Below, one piece after another: positions 32,685-44,500 of a stretch of DNA of 64,000 nucleotides. Location of the stretch: assembly GCA_009746045.1 (NCBI GenBank), contig RPFO01001993.1, positions 1 through 64,000 of the forward strand, written 5' to 3'. Within the stretch, counting starts at the first letter, position 1. Each line of letters begins with the position of its first letter. The notes under the pieces were generated by a model, which was given only the letters and a program-made list of their open reading frames with translations, was not told the DNA's origin and did no database searches. The position numbers were made by a program, and so were the translations under genes. This DNA comes from Mesostigma viride (lineage: Eukaryota; Streptophyta; Mesostigmatophyceae; Mesostigmatales; Mesostigmataceae).

Positions 32685-35600
32685 ATGGCGGACTTATGGA
32701 AAGGTCCTGTTTTAGACCCGGCGACAGGACAGAAGTACTTTTACAATCGAAAAACACGGGAAACGAAATGGGAGTCGGAGATGTTCCCAGCGGGGTAGGT
32801 TTACAAATGAACGTTTCGCTCAATTTTCATCCTCCGACGTAATGTTCACTTCTTTTTGTCGGAAGATTTCCGCGAGTGTGCCAGACCACTTACGCAAAAC
32901 GTTACCAATTTTCCGCATAGACAACTTGTGTTTTCATAGCCGTTTGCTGCTCCTGAGCTAATAATACGATATGCCAACGTACAAATTTGCATAAAATAAC
33001 TTGTTGTCAAATCATGTGGGGAATACCATGTTATTGCCTTGCTGTGACTGCCGTCGTTACTCCAGAAATACCGCACTAAAGCCGGCCGATGGGGCTGTAG
33101 GCATCGTCGTCAAGTCAGGAGATGCTAGCAAGGACAGCGCAGACGAGTGGGTGGAAGCTCTTGACAAGGACACCCAGAAGGTCTATTACTACAACCGCAA
33201 GACCAGGGAGACTAAATGGAAGGAGGAAATGCCAGCGCTGCCTGAATGGATCGAGTATATCGAGGAACACACTCAACGGTAAGAGCACTTTGCCGTGACC
33301 AGCTCATCACTAGAGCGCATGATCTCTGCCCTGCCGCCACGCATTCACCAACTGAAGCCACGCCCATGACTTTCTGGCACCTCCAAACAGGTGGATGCGC
33401 ACTCTATAGGGACTCCTTGCCATAGTTAGTTCCTCGCCATGGTGGCCCAGGTAGTAATTACTGAAGCACGGTTGCTGCTGTTTTGCTCTAAGCTCATGGC
33501 AGCCACTGCTTGCCTTCCTCAGCAAGCGGAGCCCCCTTGATGCTCGAGAGAAAGGGGAATCAAGTGCAGCAGACATCTTTTGCACACCTGTCATGCTCCT
33601 GTCCGAAGTCCTGGACAATTCGGAGTGCTATTGAAAATATTTGTTTAAGACTGGGCGGGAGGATACCATAGAGTATATTATAGAGGATACTAAAGAGGTG
33701 ATGCGATAGAGATGGTAACTGCCCTGCTGCGTACTAATCCCGTTCTCCCTTACTGCCCCTCCTCCACAGTTATTGCCAACGCCATGAATGCGCTACTGCT
33801 AGCGCTGCTGACGAGTCATGCTTTAGCAGCTAGGTCCCACCCTAGGCACCCTGCTACCCGCCATTATGAGCCCCTGTGTGCTGCAGTACAAAAACCATCC
33901 TTTGACCGCAGGGTTGATGTTAAGAAATGATATCACAGTAAATCAGACAGGCACTTTCCATATAGTATACTGGTCCACTGATGTAATGGCCCAGTGTAGA
34001 TTGGGAATCGCGGCATCTACAGCCCTATTGTCATCATACAGTACACATCCAGTAGCGGGGTGAATAACTTTCAGGTCACAAACCTACCTGTGAGGTCACG
34101 AACCTACGTGTGAGGTCACGAACCTACGTGTGAGGTCACGAACCTACCTGTGAGGTCACGAACCTGCCTGTGAGGTCACGAACCTACGTGTGAGGTCACG
34201 AACCTACCTGTGAGGTCACGAACCGACGTGTGAGGTCATGAACGGACAGGGTGAGTAAACTGGCCTCGAAACCGTCCCTATCACCTCACAATCTTCCAAA
34301 CCCCAAGCACAAAACGACGACAGACGTGGAGTATCATGGACTGAACCTGGCTCTCGGCTGTCATGTCTCCCCCCACTCCCTCCCCCCAGGCCCTATTTGT
34401 ACAACCCCAAGACGGGGGCCACCCGGTGGCATGTCCCCACGGCATCGGGCGCGGTGCCTCAGGCCGCCCCATCGCCGTTGACCCGCCGGCGTGCGTCTGC
34501 GGATAGCGTGGATGTCTCCTGGATGATCGTGATCGGTGGGTGGCGGGTGTTGTGGTTGGGTGGGTGGTGGGTTTTGTGGTTGGGTGGGTGGTTGGGTGGT
34601 GGATTTGGGGGAGGGGGGGGGGGGGGGAGGCTTAGTGGTTTGGTGATTTGTGGGGTGCTAGGTTTGGTGGTTGGGGGGTTGGGGGCTGGTGGTGATGAGC
34701 GAGTGGTGGGTTGGGTGGTTGGGGGGGTTGGTGGGTGGTGGGTTGGGTGGTTGGATAGGTTGGTGGGTGGGGGGGTTGGGGGCTGGGGGGGTTGGTGGGT
34801 GGTGGTGATGAGCGAGTGGGGATCTGGTGGTCGGGTAGGTTATAGCCCTAGAGCCGAAGACAGTAGAGTTGTGAATGTGTCCCGGGGTTGTGGGCCATCC
34901 GGGCGTCGGTGAGTAACGGTGATTGTTGAGCAATGGTCATTGGGGAGTGGAGGTTCTAGTAGTGGGGGGGTTGCTGACTGTGGGGGCGGAGGGTGGAAGG
35001 TCTGCTGACTGGGGATGTGGGTGCATGTGTGTGTGTGTGTCGGGGGGGGAGGGGGGGGGACGTGATGAGGCTTTGGGCAAACGCACTGACATCATGCTGT
35101 CAGTACCCGGTCCTAGTTTTTTGTGTCAAGTTTATGGGGGTGGGGGTGGGGGTGGGGGTGGGGGGGTGGAGGGGACCCGGTGACTGGGGTTCATGTGCGT
35201 GTGTGTGTGCGCATTTGTGTGTGTGTGTCCACGTGTGTGCGCGCGCGCGTGTGCGTGCGTGTGCGTGTGTTTGTGCGTTTGTGTGTGGATTTGTGTTTGT
35301 GTGTGCATGTGCGTGTGTGGACTCGCATGATGGGAGCTCCCTGCACGCTGGTAGGGGTTTCCAATCTCTGCCCTCCATAGCGCGGAAAGCTCGTTACCAA
35401 TCTGGCCGACGGCTTCCGTGGTCCGCTCTTATGCCGGGTCTATTCTATAAACGATGTCTATAAGCGATGTCTAACTATTTTCGTCTCTTCTCCCTTGTGG
35501 CTCTCAATTCTGGCTTGCAACACCACGTGCATCATCGTTGGTCATCCGTGACTCTTTTCGCTTCTTCGCTCCTGGGATCCCGTTCTCTTTCAACCGCTTC

Positions 35601-38600
35601 CCCCCCTACCCCCCTATCCCCTCCTCGCCCCCCCCAGGCACAAAGTTCAACAAAATATCACGACACGACAAATAACAAACCAGTGGTGCCATCCATTAAC
35701 CCGCGACTAACAACATTGCCGCCACCAACATACCATTGCTCACTTTTTCTCTGCCTTTCGTTGGCTTCAGATCCCAAAACCGGCCAGCCCTACTACGTGA
35801 ACACCAAGACGCTGCAGGCATGCTGGGAGAAGCCCAAGGGGTATATGGTAGGTGGAGGCTGACGGGATGGTTGCTACTGTATGGCAGGTGAAGCAGGCCA
35901 GGTTCAAACAATCAAGGAATAAAAATTTCTATCAACCGCGCTGTGCGATGGCAGGCCTCGCTTCCCCCCCCCCATGGGGTGGTGGCAATTTACTTGCTTA
36001 TGCTTGCTTGGTTATCCCGACTTGGTCTCGTATGGTGCTCGGCTAACCCGACTTACGAGTATTCTTTCCTCGTGGTTTTACTGGGTATTTTTACTTGGTA
36101 ATGTATTGCTTGTTGGCTAACCCGAAACCATTCTAAAACCCTGGTTCCCTAACGTATGGTCCCCCTGGCCCCCTCTGGGCAGGAGCAAGACTATTTGGCG
36201 CAACGGGCCTCCGGGATGAGCCTGTTGGACGCCGCCAGTGCCGCCGCCCGTCACGATGCCGACCAGGACACGGCCCGTGCCCCTGGCGGTGAGTCATGGC
36301 CCTCCCTTAGACCCCCGCTGCCCTCATCGTCATCATCTTCATCGTCATCATTCCAGTCATCGTCAACCACGGCGACGTCATCATCCACAACATCGACATG
36401 GTCCCCAGCAAACGGGACCGCATCATTGTTCGCAGCAACAACGACAAACACGGCAGCCACCACCGCCACAGTAACAACGGCGGCCGCATCGGGCGCCAAC
36501 GTGGCAGCGTTGCGCGCCCAGCTGCAGCACCAGCACCAGCGCAGCGCGTCCGCTTGTGCCACATCCGCGCTGGGCCACTCACGGGCCAGCGGGCGACTGG
36601 GCTCGATCGATGCCATCCCAACGGTGCCCCCGCCACCCGCGGCACCGCCCAAGATGGACCCAGAGCTGCAGCAGGACATCCACAAGGTAAGCTGGACATA
36701 TACAAGGCTTAATCCTTAACCTTAACAAGTTGGAACCCATGCTGCAGCAGGACTTCCACTAGGGTGTACATACAAGGCAGCATACAAGGCGGCTTCCACG
36801 AAGCAGGGCATCCACAAGGTGGGTTGTCACAAGGTAACATCGTCACGAGGTAGGGTGCTTACACGGCGGTCTTGACACGAGGTCAGACACTTCAAAGGGG
36901 AGGCCAAGCCCTTAAAATGGCCTGGCCTCTCAGATATCACGTTTTTCTGGCATCTACAAGGCAACGTGTGAGGCTCTGGTACTGATAAGAGTGGCATCAC
37001 GTGGCATCTCCCCCTTTCCCCTGTGTGTCAGATCCTTGTCCCCGTGGCCTTCGCGGCTCGCATTTAACTCAACCTTCTCGACTCCCCAGATCCGCCTTGG
37101 CTCATTGTGGCCATAAATTTGCTTGCGCCTTTGCCTAGGTCCTAACTGCACCTCACAAACATTTGTAGCATCTGCTTCGCGTTAGCTGACTTCTTGTTGT
37201 ATTGCACCCACAGTCTGTGGCCTGCCCGCTTGTGGCAGTGAGAGACGCAAGGGCGCCCTCCCTCCTCATTGTGTATATGGGTTGAAGGTCCCTTTATTGG
37301 TACCCACATGACGCAGTGTACATGATAACTAATTAATTAATACTGTCCCCCCCTTCCCCTTGCCCCGGCTACCCCGTCCCCTTGACCATGGCGCGCCCAC
37401 AGTTCCGGATATTTGACCCTACCGCAGTTGTCCCACCCGCACGGCGTCCCCCCCCCCCCTCCCTCTCAATTGTTGATCTGCCCCCACCCTGTGGCATCTC
37501 TCCCGCTGCCTCGGGCGCCCCCAGTTCCAGATGCTCCAGTATGCACAGGAGTACTTCCGGCAGCCGCGCAAGAGCTTCTTCCGGCTGTACCACCCGATCC
37601 CGCTCGAGCGGCTCGTTGTCTTCTCCAAGGTGGGGCCGACGTCATCCCGTGTGAGGCCATGGGGCAAGGGCACGTGGCGTGGGCATGAATTAGGTGATGT
37701 CGACTCCTGCAAGGTGAGGCCGTCTTGAGTCTTCTCCATGGTGTGGCGGGTTGATGCACGAGGGCCAAGGTGTCCACAGAGAGAGGACACAGGAACACAG
37801 GGTGGGGGGGTGCTGTGGGGGGCCTCCCAAGGTGAGGCTGTCTCCTCCGCGCTGAGTGAGCATGAGGGCATAAGGCAGGCCATTTTCTCCTAGGTAAGTC
37901 CGTTTCTCGGGGGCTAAAAATTGAGAATTTCAACGGCCTGCAGGGTTGATCCTCAGCTTGAAAGAGAGGGTTGGGGGGAGGTGGGGGGGTCTTCATCAAG
38001 GGGAGGGGAGGCCATCAGAGCATGAAACACGTGTGTGTTTGTGTGTTGTTCCAAGGCGAGGCCATGCCTTTAGGGCATGCATGGGGTGGTGTGCTTCGAA
38101 AGGAGGCAGGGCCATGGTGGCCCTAAACATTCTGGGTGCCTTTTTCTGGGCAGCATTTATCCTGCCTGACTTCCCCGCAGCCATCTCACCCCAAGTGACC
38201 TTCATTTTGTACGTTGCTTGTGACTTGACCGATCGCGGCGTCGCAATCCATCATCATTCCGAAGGTAGTGCGACACATGCTCCCTACAATCACAACCACT
38301 TGTCTGGTTGGCTGCTGGCATCTGCACCCCACAGCCGTGTCCCTTCATCCCGGGATGCGGCGGCACTGGCTGGGGCATGTAGGGTGCCGTCATGGCATCA
38401 CATGTGTGGTGTATGCGGCATGCGCAGGCCTTTAGCCCTTACATATGCCCCCTCACCAAGCTCGCCGAATGTGTGTGTGGCGTACTGATTGTTTTACCAC
38501 CGCAGACCTCACTGCTGTGCCCCTTGAACAAGATCGTTGCATGTGACTGTGTGTTGCCTGATGATGTTCGTCCCTCTGCAGGCTCCTCTGCAGGCCCCAC

Positions 38601-41600
38601 CCTTGCCTCTTACGCAGGCTATTTTATCTGGATCTGTGTGCGTGCGCGGCAGGCCTGCCTCCTGCAGCCCCTAAGCAAGATCGCTGCATGTGTGTATGGA
38701 TTGTTCTCCCACCACAGGCCCCCCTCCTGCGCCCCCTCACAAAGATCGCGGACGCCAAGCTGCAGTTGGAGGCGGTGCGCGTGTTCAAGTGTGAGTGGGC
38801 GCACATGGCTGGGGTCACAGGAAAAAAATGTGTGGCGGCATATATTTCATGTGGCGGATGTGGTGGCGCCCACTGTCATATGCACACTTGCAATTTGGCA
38901 GTGCGCGTATTGTAGCAAGTGTTATGGCTGGCATGGTTGCGAGTATTGTAGCAAGCATTGTAGAGGTCGTCTTTGATGATGCTATCGCATTCGCACTTTC
39001 CATCTGACTATCGACTGTTTATCGGACTCTCAACTTGTACATCTGAGGATCAACTTGAATGTCCTATATGGAACCCAATGCCGGGTGCTGGCTCATACTC
39101 GCACTGCCACTACTTCTCCCTTCCGTCCTTGTGTGCCGCCATCCCTTGCGCGGGCCCTGCTATTGCTACTCCCATCCTGGCACGCGACCATCGCTCTACG
39201 TGGCCCTCTCCGCAGCCATCCTGACGTTCATGGGTGACGGCAGCGCGGATAAGAAGAAGCTGGGCCTGGCGGCGGTGGCGTTGTCGGTGCTGCAGGCAGC
39301 GGCGCAGGACGCGGCGCTGTGTGACGAGATCTACTGCCAGCTGCTCAAGCAGACGACCGACCACCCTGTCAGGTGCGCGCGCCACCAGTTGGGCATTCTG
39401 CAAAAATAAATAAACAAATGAATATGAAAAAAAAAAAGAAAGAAAGGAATAAAAGAAGAAGGTGGGCACCCCTTCCAGGGCACTGCTAGGGTATCGTGCA
39501 TGGCATGGCATGGCATGGCATGTCATAAGGACGCTTGCAACTTCATGCCATGCAAGGATGAAGAGGGTGCATAGGAAGGCACATGACTGAGAGGGGCCCG
39601 TTCCAGGTGTTGTTTGCCCCCATATCCGCTTCGCTGGCCGCCACCATGCCCAAGCATTGCCGTGGAAAGTGCTCATGTATCCACATCGTGGCATCAAATC
39701 TACAGCAGACACCTCAAATCAACATGTTGTTGATTAACACATTTTGCCGCCACAGCAGACAGCAGCCACCGTGCCGCACTTTTCCCTCCCTGCGTGCGCT
39801 GGGACAAGTGCACTGGGTTAAGCAATATCGTCCCTGACGTAGCACATGGGCGCGATGCATATTGCAGCATGCCAGACAACAAGGAGTGGGCCATGCAGGC
39901 CACTGGTACCTTATGGCTTGACACCAATCTCTTGTCTCCATCATGCCTCATTTCATCCCCATCTCGCCTTACCGTTCGCTTCCCTCTTGACCCCCCTGGC
40001 ACATCTTGAACCTTGCGTCCCCAGCGCAAACCGCCTGCGCGGGTGGCAGCTGCTCTACCTCATGTCCGGCATCAGCCTGCCCTCCCCCCCGCTGCTCAAG
40101 GTCGTCCGAACCTACTTCCAAGAGACAGTGGAGGCAGGCTCCTCCCGCACCGCCGACCCCTCCTCATCTCCCGGGGGCTCTGCCAGTGGCGCTAATGAAT
40201 CCAACGGGGGCACCAACGGGGCAGCTCCCCCCCTTGCCCACCAGACCTCGTCCTCCCTGTCCTCGTTTCTCGGGCGGGAGGCGTCAGGGTGCACTGGCGC
40301 GGACGCGTCTACACTGACAGGGGGCGCGCAGCCGGCGAGCGGGCTGATCCGTGGCAGCTCGAGCGGGTCGTCACCGCCGGCGCGACACCTGGCGGCGGAT
40401 CAGACGCTCGCGGGGATGTTACAACGGGTGGACTCTGATGGGGGAAACGGCGGCACGGGCAAAGGGGACGGGTTTGACGCGGGGAGGGCGCGGCTTGCGG
40501 AGCGCTGCTTGTGCCGGCTGCAAGACGCGGTTGTGTGGGGCGTGCGGAGGGAGCCGCCAGAGCTCGAGGAGGTGGAGAATGCCATGGTGGGTGGGCGCAT
40601 GGGCCCTCGTCGCTGCATGCCGTTATGCTGCTAGGTACGGTAACGATCGCATGTAAGGTGGTTTTGCCATGGTGGGATGTAGTAGAAGGTGCGTGCCATG
40701 GTTGGTGATCGTGTCATGATGGGTGATGCTGTGGCAAAGTCACCAGTAAGTTTTCCGACCTTGGAATGTGGTAGCACGTGGTAGTATGGTGGGGTCGTGG
40801 CCAGGTTGGCAAATACGGTACGTGCGTTAATACGTGGGGCCTGAAAAATACGTCGGGCAATGATAGGTTTCTCGTGACTATAGATTCAAAGAACTTTGAG
40901 GCAATTTGCATGGAATGAAAAAAGATTATTATGGACAGAGATAGCCATAATGATCAAGATGAGCATAGTGACATGCCCTCAAGCAAGACGCATATCCATG
41001 CCCACCACACACACCTACAGACGGGCATGTTGGTCGGTTACCATTTAAGGCCCCCCCCCCCCCCCCCCCCCTGATTTCAGGAAATAAAAAAGAAGGTAAA
41101 GTTTCCCTTCGTCAAATACAACAATGGCAAATTATAGAGCACCTCAAGACCTTTCTTTTGAGCCAAGAACGGGTCAATTCTGATAAGTATCGCGTAAGTT
41201 ATAGCAGTTACAGCGCTGCAGTTTTGCCCCAAGACCGGAAGGCGTATTTTTAAAAATACGCGAATTTTTTACGGGCCGCAAAGGTACGCGTATTTGCCAA
41301 CCTGGGGTTGTGGGCTAATATGCTTGGAGTACGTGGCTGAGCCGTAGTACGCCCGCTATATGGCTCCTCAGGCCTAGTTTTTTACCATGGTGAATGCTGG
41401 CGGAGCACTGGCTAACAGTACGACTGCAAGCACCGTGTTTTGCCTGTCACTAGTGCTAAAAAACAGAAACACATCGCTGTATCTCTTGATTCCCGTGTAT
41501 CTTCATATCTGCCTGGGCAGACCCGCAAGCACCAAAGTCATACAGACGATTGGCGTAGTCTGATAGGCATTTGACAGTGTCGGGACCAGGCAGCAGCCAT

Positions 41601-43820
41601 CATATCTTTTTTTTAACCCCATCACATCTGCTTTCTATTGGCCGCTCACGCTCTTGTAGCTAGTTGCCCCGGGCCATTTCTGTGTCCTGTGCTGGATGCC
41701 GTGCCCCCGCCGATGCCCCTTTTTGCATCCGCATCACCTCCAGACGCTGCCCCAGTCCGGCTCGGTCATGTTCGCCACGCTGTCCGAGATCATGGTGGCG
41801 CAGGCGCGGCCTGACCCTGCCACTGGCGCTCGCGTGGCGAGAGACTTGGACTACCCGGCAGTGCTGCGACTGCTCTTCTCCACGCTCAACCAGGGTGATG
41901 GTGAGTCATTGTCCTCGCTGCCCCTCGCTACTTACGGTGCACAAGTCCGTACTTGCGTGCACATGCATGTACTTGTGTGTGTGCATGCTCTAGTCGTCAC
42001 TGGTGACGCAGAGCAACGGACGCGCAGAAGAAGAAAGGCTCCAGTTTGTCTGCTCCCCTGCTCCCGGGAAAGGGGCGTTTTGTGTCCTGCTCCTTTCTAT
42101 GGGACAGATGCCAGTTCTGTCGGCCTCTTCCTGATTATACTGTCTCCGGTCAGCTGGTTGTTCAGCACGGCTTGTGACAAGTCACTTGCTAGGGTCTTGT
42201 AGTGTGCATAATGGCCGGGGCGTGCGCTCTCAAATGAAGGCTATCGCTTCCGTGCTTACAAGGAGCGATCAGGGCTGTTGTTGTCCTCCGTCCTGCTATC
42301 CGACGCGTCGCAATGTCATGTTGTAAGCTTTATGATAGTTTAATGCTCGTTGTCGGATTATTTGAAATATTCACCGTTCTGCCCCCTGCCTGTTGCCGTG
42401 TGCTTCATGCCTCATGCCCCTTGCCTGCTGCCTTGTGCTTCTTGCCTTATGCCGTACTCGTGCTGCTTCTCGGGCCTCCAGCTATCCGCAAGCCCGGTCT
42501 GTTCCGCACATCCGCCGGCGCTGACGAGCTGCGAGAGACGGTGCGCCAGCTCAGCGTGTGGAGCAGCACGCTCCACTCGAACAACCCGCTGCTCGTGGCC
42601 AACGTACTGCAGCAGTGGCTCATGAAGCTGGTCCACCCGGTCATCCTTCAGGCGGCATAGTATCCGCCACCTGTCACCTATACACTACGCCAGTATACTG
42701 TCATTGCCATTCATTTCTCAATTGTAGTTTCCCTCCTCCTCCTCCTCCTCCTCTCCCTCCTCCTCCTCCTCCTCCTCCTCCTCCTCCTCCTCCTCCTCCT
42801 CCTCCTCCTCCTCCTCCTCCTCCTCCTCCTCCTCCTCCTCCTCCTCCTCCTCCTCCTCCTCCTCCTCCTCCTCCTCCTCCTCCTCCTCCTCCTCCTCCTC
42901 CTCCTCCACCCCCCACCCCCACCCCCCACCCCCACCCCCCACCCCCCACCCCACCCCCCACCCCCACCCCCCACCCCCCCACCCACCCCCACCCACCACC
43001 ACCACCACCACCACCACCACCACCACACCACCACCACCACCACCACCACCACCACCACCACCACCACCACCACCACCACCACCACCACCACCACCACCAC
43101 CACCACCACCACCACCACCACCACCACCACCACCACCACCACCACCACCTCCACACATGCCTGCCTCTTCCTCCTCACCCCTTTTTCCTCGCCTCCTGCA
43201 GCTCTTCATGACGTCATGTGTGTGCATGCACATCTTAAGTTGTATGATGTTGTATCTTCTTATGAAGTGTTTGGTTTGCCAACCACTTCTAGCTGCTGTT
43301 TCCCTTCAAAATTCAAACACTGGGACACGGGACACAGGTTGTGAAGTTGTATTTTGAACCTTCTGTAGCTTGCCTAATTCAACTTCTAGGCTTGCGTTGT
43401 GGTCTATGTCCTTGAACACCGTTTTATGGCAACAAATGGGTGTTGTCGACAGCATGCTTTCCTTGACCTTCCACGTACCACCCTCTTTTGTGTGTCTGCA
43501 GCCCTCACTTACAAACAGCATTGCGGCAAGGCGCAAACTTGCACGAAGTCGCGAGGAATCACCTTCCGCACGTAAACATGCGTGTGCTGGAATTAGTCCT
43601 TGATGTGCTGGCCCGGACAGCTGCCGCCGCTGAAGCTGCCGGTGCACCAACTTCCCTGGGTGCCAGCGGGATGGGTGTCTGCTTGGCACCCTGCTTGCTC
43701 CGCAATGTCGCGGAGGGGCAGGCAATGCTGGCAGAAGCTCAGTGGCAGGTGGAAGTGGTCTCGAATATGGTAAAGGAGCGCATGCAAAGTGGGAAGGGCC
43801 AGCCAGGGTGGCCTGGCTAA
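32685..43820 (+). CDS. WW(x4)-MyTH4-RhoGAP protein, ARHGAP39/Vilse-like
   Basis: Exons: 32685..32794, 33066..33278, 34390..34535, 35771..35847, 36183..36686, 37525..37629, 38718..38790, 39216..39372, 40025..40586, 41744..41900, 42482..(42660). All phases agree to codon 760, where an in-frame TAG falls (42658-42660). Four WW domains: about 4-34, 65-93 (W65, YYY77-79, W88), 98-124 (W98, W121, P124) and 152-178 (W152, YY164-165, W175, P178). The MyTH4 domain runs about 353-649 (YAQEYF, FKSILTFMGD, RGWQLLYLMSGISLPSP, then REPPELEEV) and is split by a Ser/Gly insert at about 500-600. The RhoGAP domain starts at about 655 (MFATLSEIMVAQ; arginine finger in GLFRTS; LLVANVLQQWL). The rest of RhoGAP is clear at 43502-43820 (LPHVNMRVLELVLDVL, GVCLAPCLLR), but the joining exon is unresolved. 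Such proteins bind proline-rich ligands and microtubules or membranes and switch off Rho/Rac GTPases. Confidence 0.85.
34067..34246. repeat. 20-bp intronic minisatellite (~9 units)
   Basis: GTGAGGTCACGAACCTACCT and close variants, in the intron before the third RhoGAP-gene exon. Each unit contains GTGAGGT, which resembles a 5' splice-site core. Confidence 0.92.
34536..34850. repeat. GT-rich low-complexity stretch at an intron start
   Basis: GGTGGGTGG / GGTTGGGTGG words directly following the exon-3 donor, with a G11 run near 34615. On the + strand it is almost free of A and C, so it may hide or duplicate the donor, which itself reads GTGGGTGG. Confidence 0.85.
35128..35325. repeat. (GGGGGT)n and (GT)n-rich tract
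   Basis: (GGGGGT)n at 35135-35165 followed by an imperfect TG/CG dinucleotide tract to about 35325, in the intron before the fourth WW half-domain. Confidence 0.9.
37200..37345. repeat. Dispersed repeat E, copy 1 (inside a RhoGAP-gene intron)
   Basis: Shares CTGTGGCCTGCCC, GGGCGCCCTCCCTCCT, CCTTTATTGG-ACCCAC-TGACGCAGT and the trailing TTAATTAATTAA with 47755-47935. The core of the family is TGACGCAGT next to TTAATTAA. Confidence 0.75.
38435..38717 (+). repeat. Decayed tandem copies of the exon-7 acceptor edge
   Basis: True exon 7 starts at 38718 (CACCACAG|GCCCCCCTCCTGCGCC, then CTCACAAAGATCGC). Similar blocks precede it at about 38450-38475 (CCCCTCACCAAGCTCGC), 38498-38540 (ACCACCGCAG, then CCTTGAACAAGATCGTTGC) and 38650-38690 (CTCCTGCAGCCCCTAAGCAAGATCGC). 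Each keeps a usable AG acceptor. Confidence 0.8.
41052..41071. repeat. Poly-C run
   Basis: About 20 consecutive C in the intron between the MyTH4 and RhoGAP parts, followed by a stretch with no recognisable features. Confidence 0.95.
42730..43152. repeat. Triplet mosaic: (CTC)n, (CCCCCA)n, (CCA)n
   Basis: (TCC)n at about 42730-42906, then CCCCCA/CCCCA units at 42907-42996, then (CCA)n at 42997-43150. It separates the two halves of the RhoGAP coding region. Long frames reading poly-Pro, poly-His, poly-Gly, poly-Glu or poly-Trp across it are rejected as genes. Confidence 0.95.
43502..43820 (+). CDS. C-terminal RhoGAP exon of the WW-MyTH4-RhoGAP gene
   Basis: Acceptor TGTGTCTGCAG at 43491-43501. 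The frame continues to TAA at 43818-43820. It contains LPHVNMRVLELVLDVLA, the helix with the LP-x-x-N-x-x-x-L pattern of RhoGAP domains, and GMGVCLAPCLLR, matching the usual M-x-x-x-NLA-x-x-x-x-P-x-L block but without its Asn. A phase-2 donor is needed upstream, and none was found before the TAG at 42658. Either a short exon lies in or beside the triplet repeat (a candidate acceptor CTCCTGCAG is at about 43193-43201), or the gene is broken. Confidence 0.7.
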
Positions 43821-44289
43821 GGCAGACGATGAAAGCATCAACGCTCCAACGAACATGTGTACTCTACTTTGAACCCATTTCTGGTCAAGTAGAGGCGGCA
43901 TCTTCACAGAGCTGAAGCCTCTACCTGTTGACGCCCTGCAGCCAGTACCTTGTTTATTGAAACGGGTGGTTGTATCAACAGTTTACATGCCTAGAAGCTG
44001 GGGGTTTAAGAATTACTCCAAGACAACGTTTAACAATCACGTAGACTCCAGTCCAAACACTGTAACCGGTAATGCATGTGATGGTGCAGCTTTCCATAGC
44101 TTGGACCTGATTGAGCACTTTGCACTCGTCCACAGCTGATTGGTGCTTGCTTACAAGTACTATTTATTATGCTCAATAATTCATATACACCATGGATCAT
44201 ATTTAGATGTACTAGCGTGTAGCACTCAATATAATTGATTAATTGCTAGTCGGTGAAAATATGGCCCCGAGTTTGGAGTTGGCTCCGAG
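43821..44289. other. 3' flank of the RhoGAP gene; no gene seen
   Basis: Unique sequence of lower GC, probably 3' UTR and intergenic. Confidence 0.4.
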
Positions 44290-44500
44290 TTTGGAGGTGG
44301 AGGTGGAGGTGGAGGTGGAGGTGGAGGTGGAGGTGGAAGTGGAGGTGGAGGTGGAGGTGGAGGTGGAGGTGGAGGTGGAGGTGGAGGTGGAGGTGGAGGT
44401 GGAGGTGGAGGTGGAGGTGGAGGTGGAGGTGGAGGTGGAGGTGGAGGTGGAGGTGGAGGTGGAGGTGGAGGTGGAGGTGGAGGAGGAGGAGGAGGAGTCG
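44290..44500. repeat. GGAGGT hexanucleotide array
   Basis: About 33 units of GGAGGT with one GGAAGT variant, ending in (GGA)n. Open frames encode Glu-Val, Arg-Trp or Ser-Thr repeats only. Confidence 0.95.

Noticed and set aside
36251-36712. Frames on the minus strand and in other plus frames over RhoGAP exon 5
   Set aside because: Ser/Thr-rich low complexity. Only the frame joining WW4 to MyTH4 keeps splice phase.
42558-43233. Frames encoding poly-Pro/poly-His, poly-Gly/poly-Trp and poly-Glu
   Set aside because: Produced by the triplet mosaic in the RhoGAP intron. No unique sequence supports a gene.
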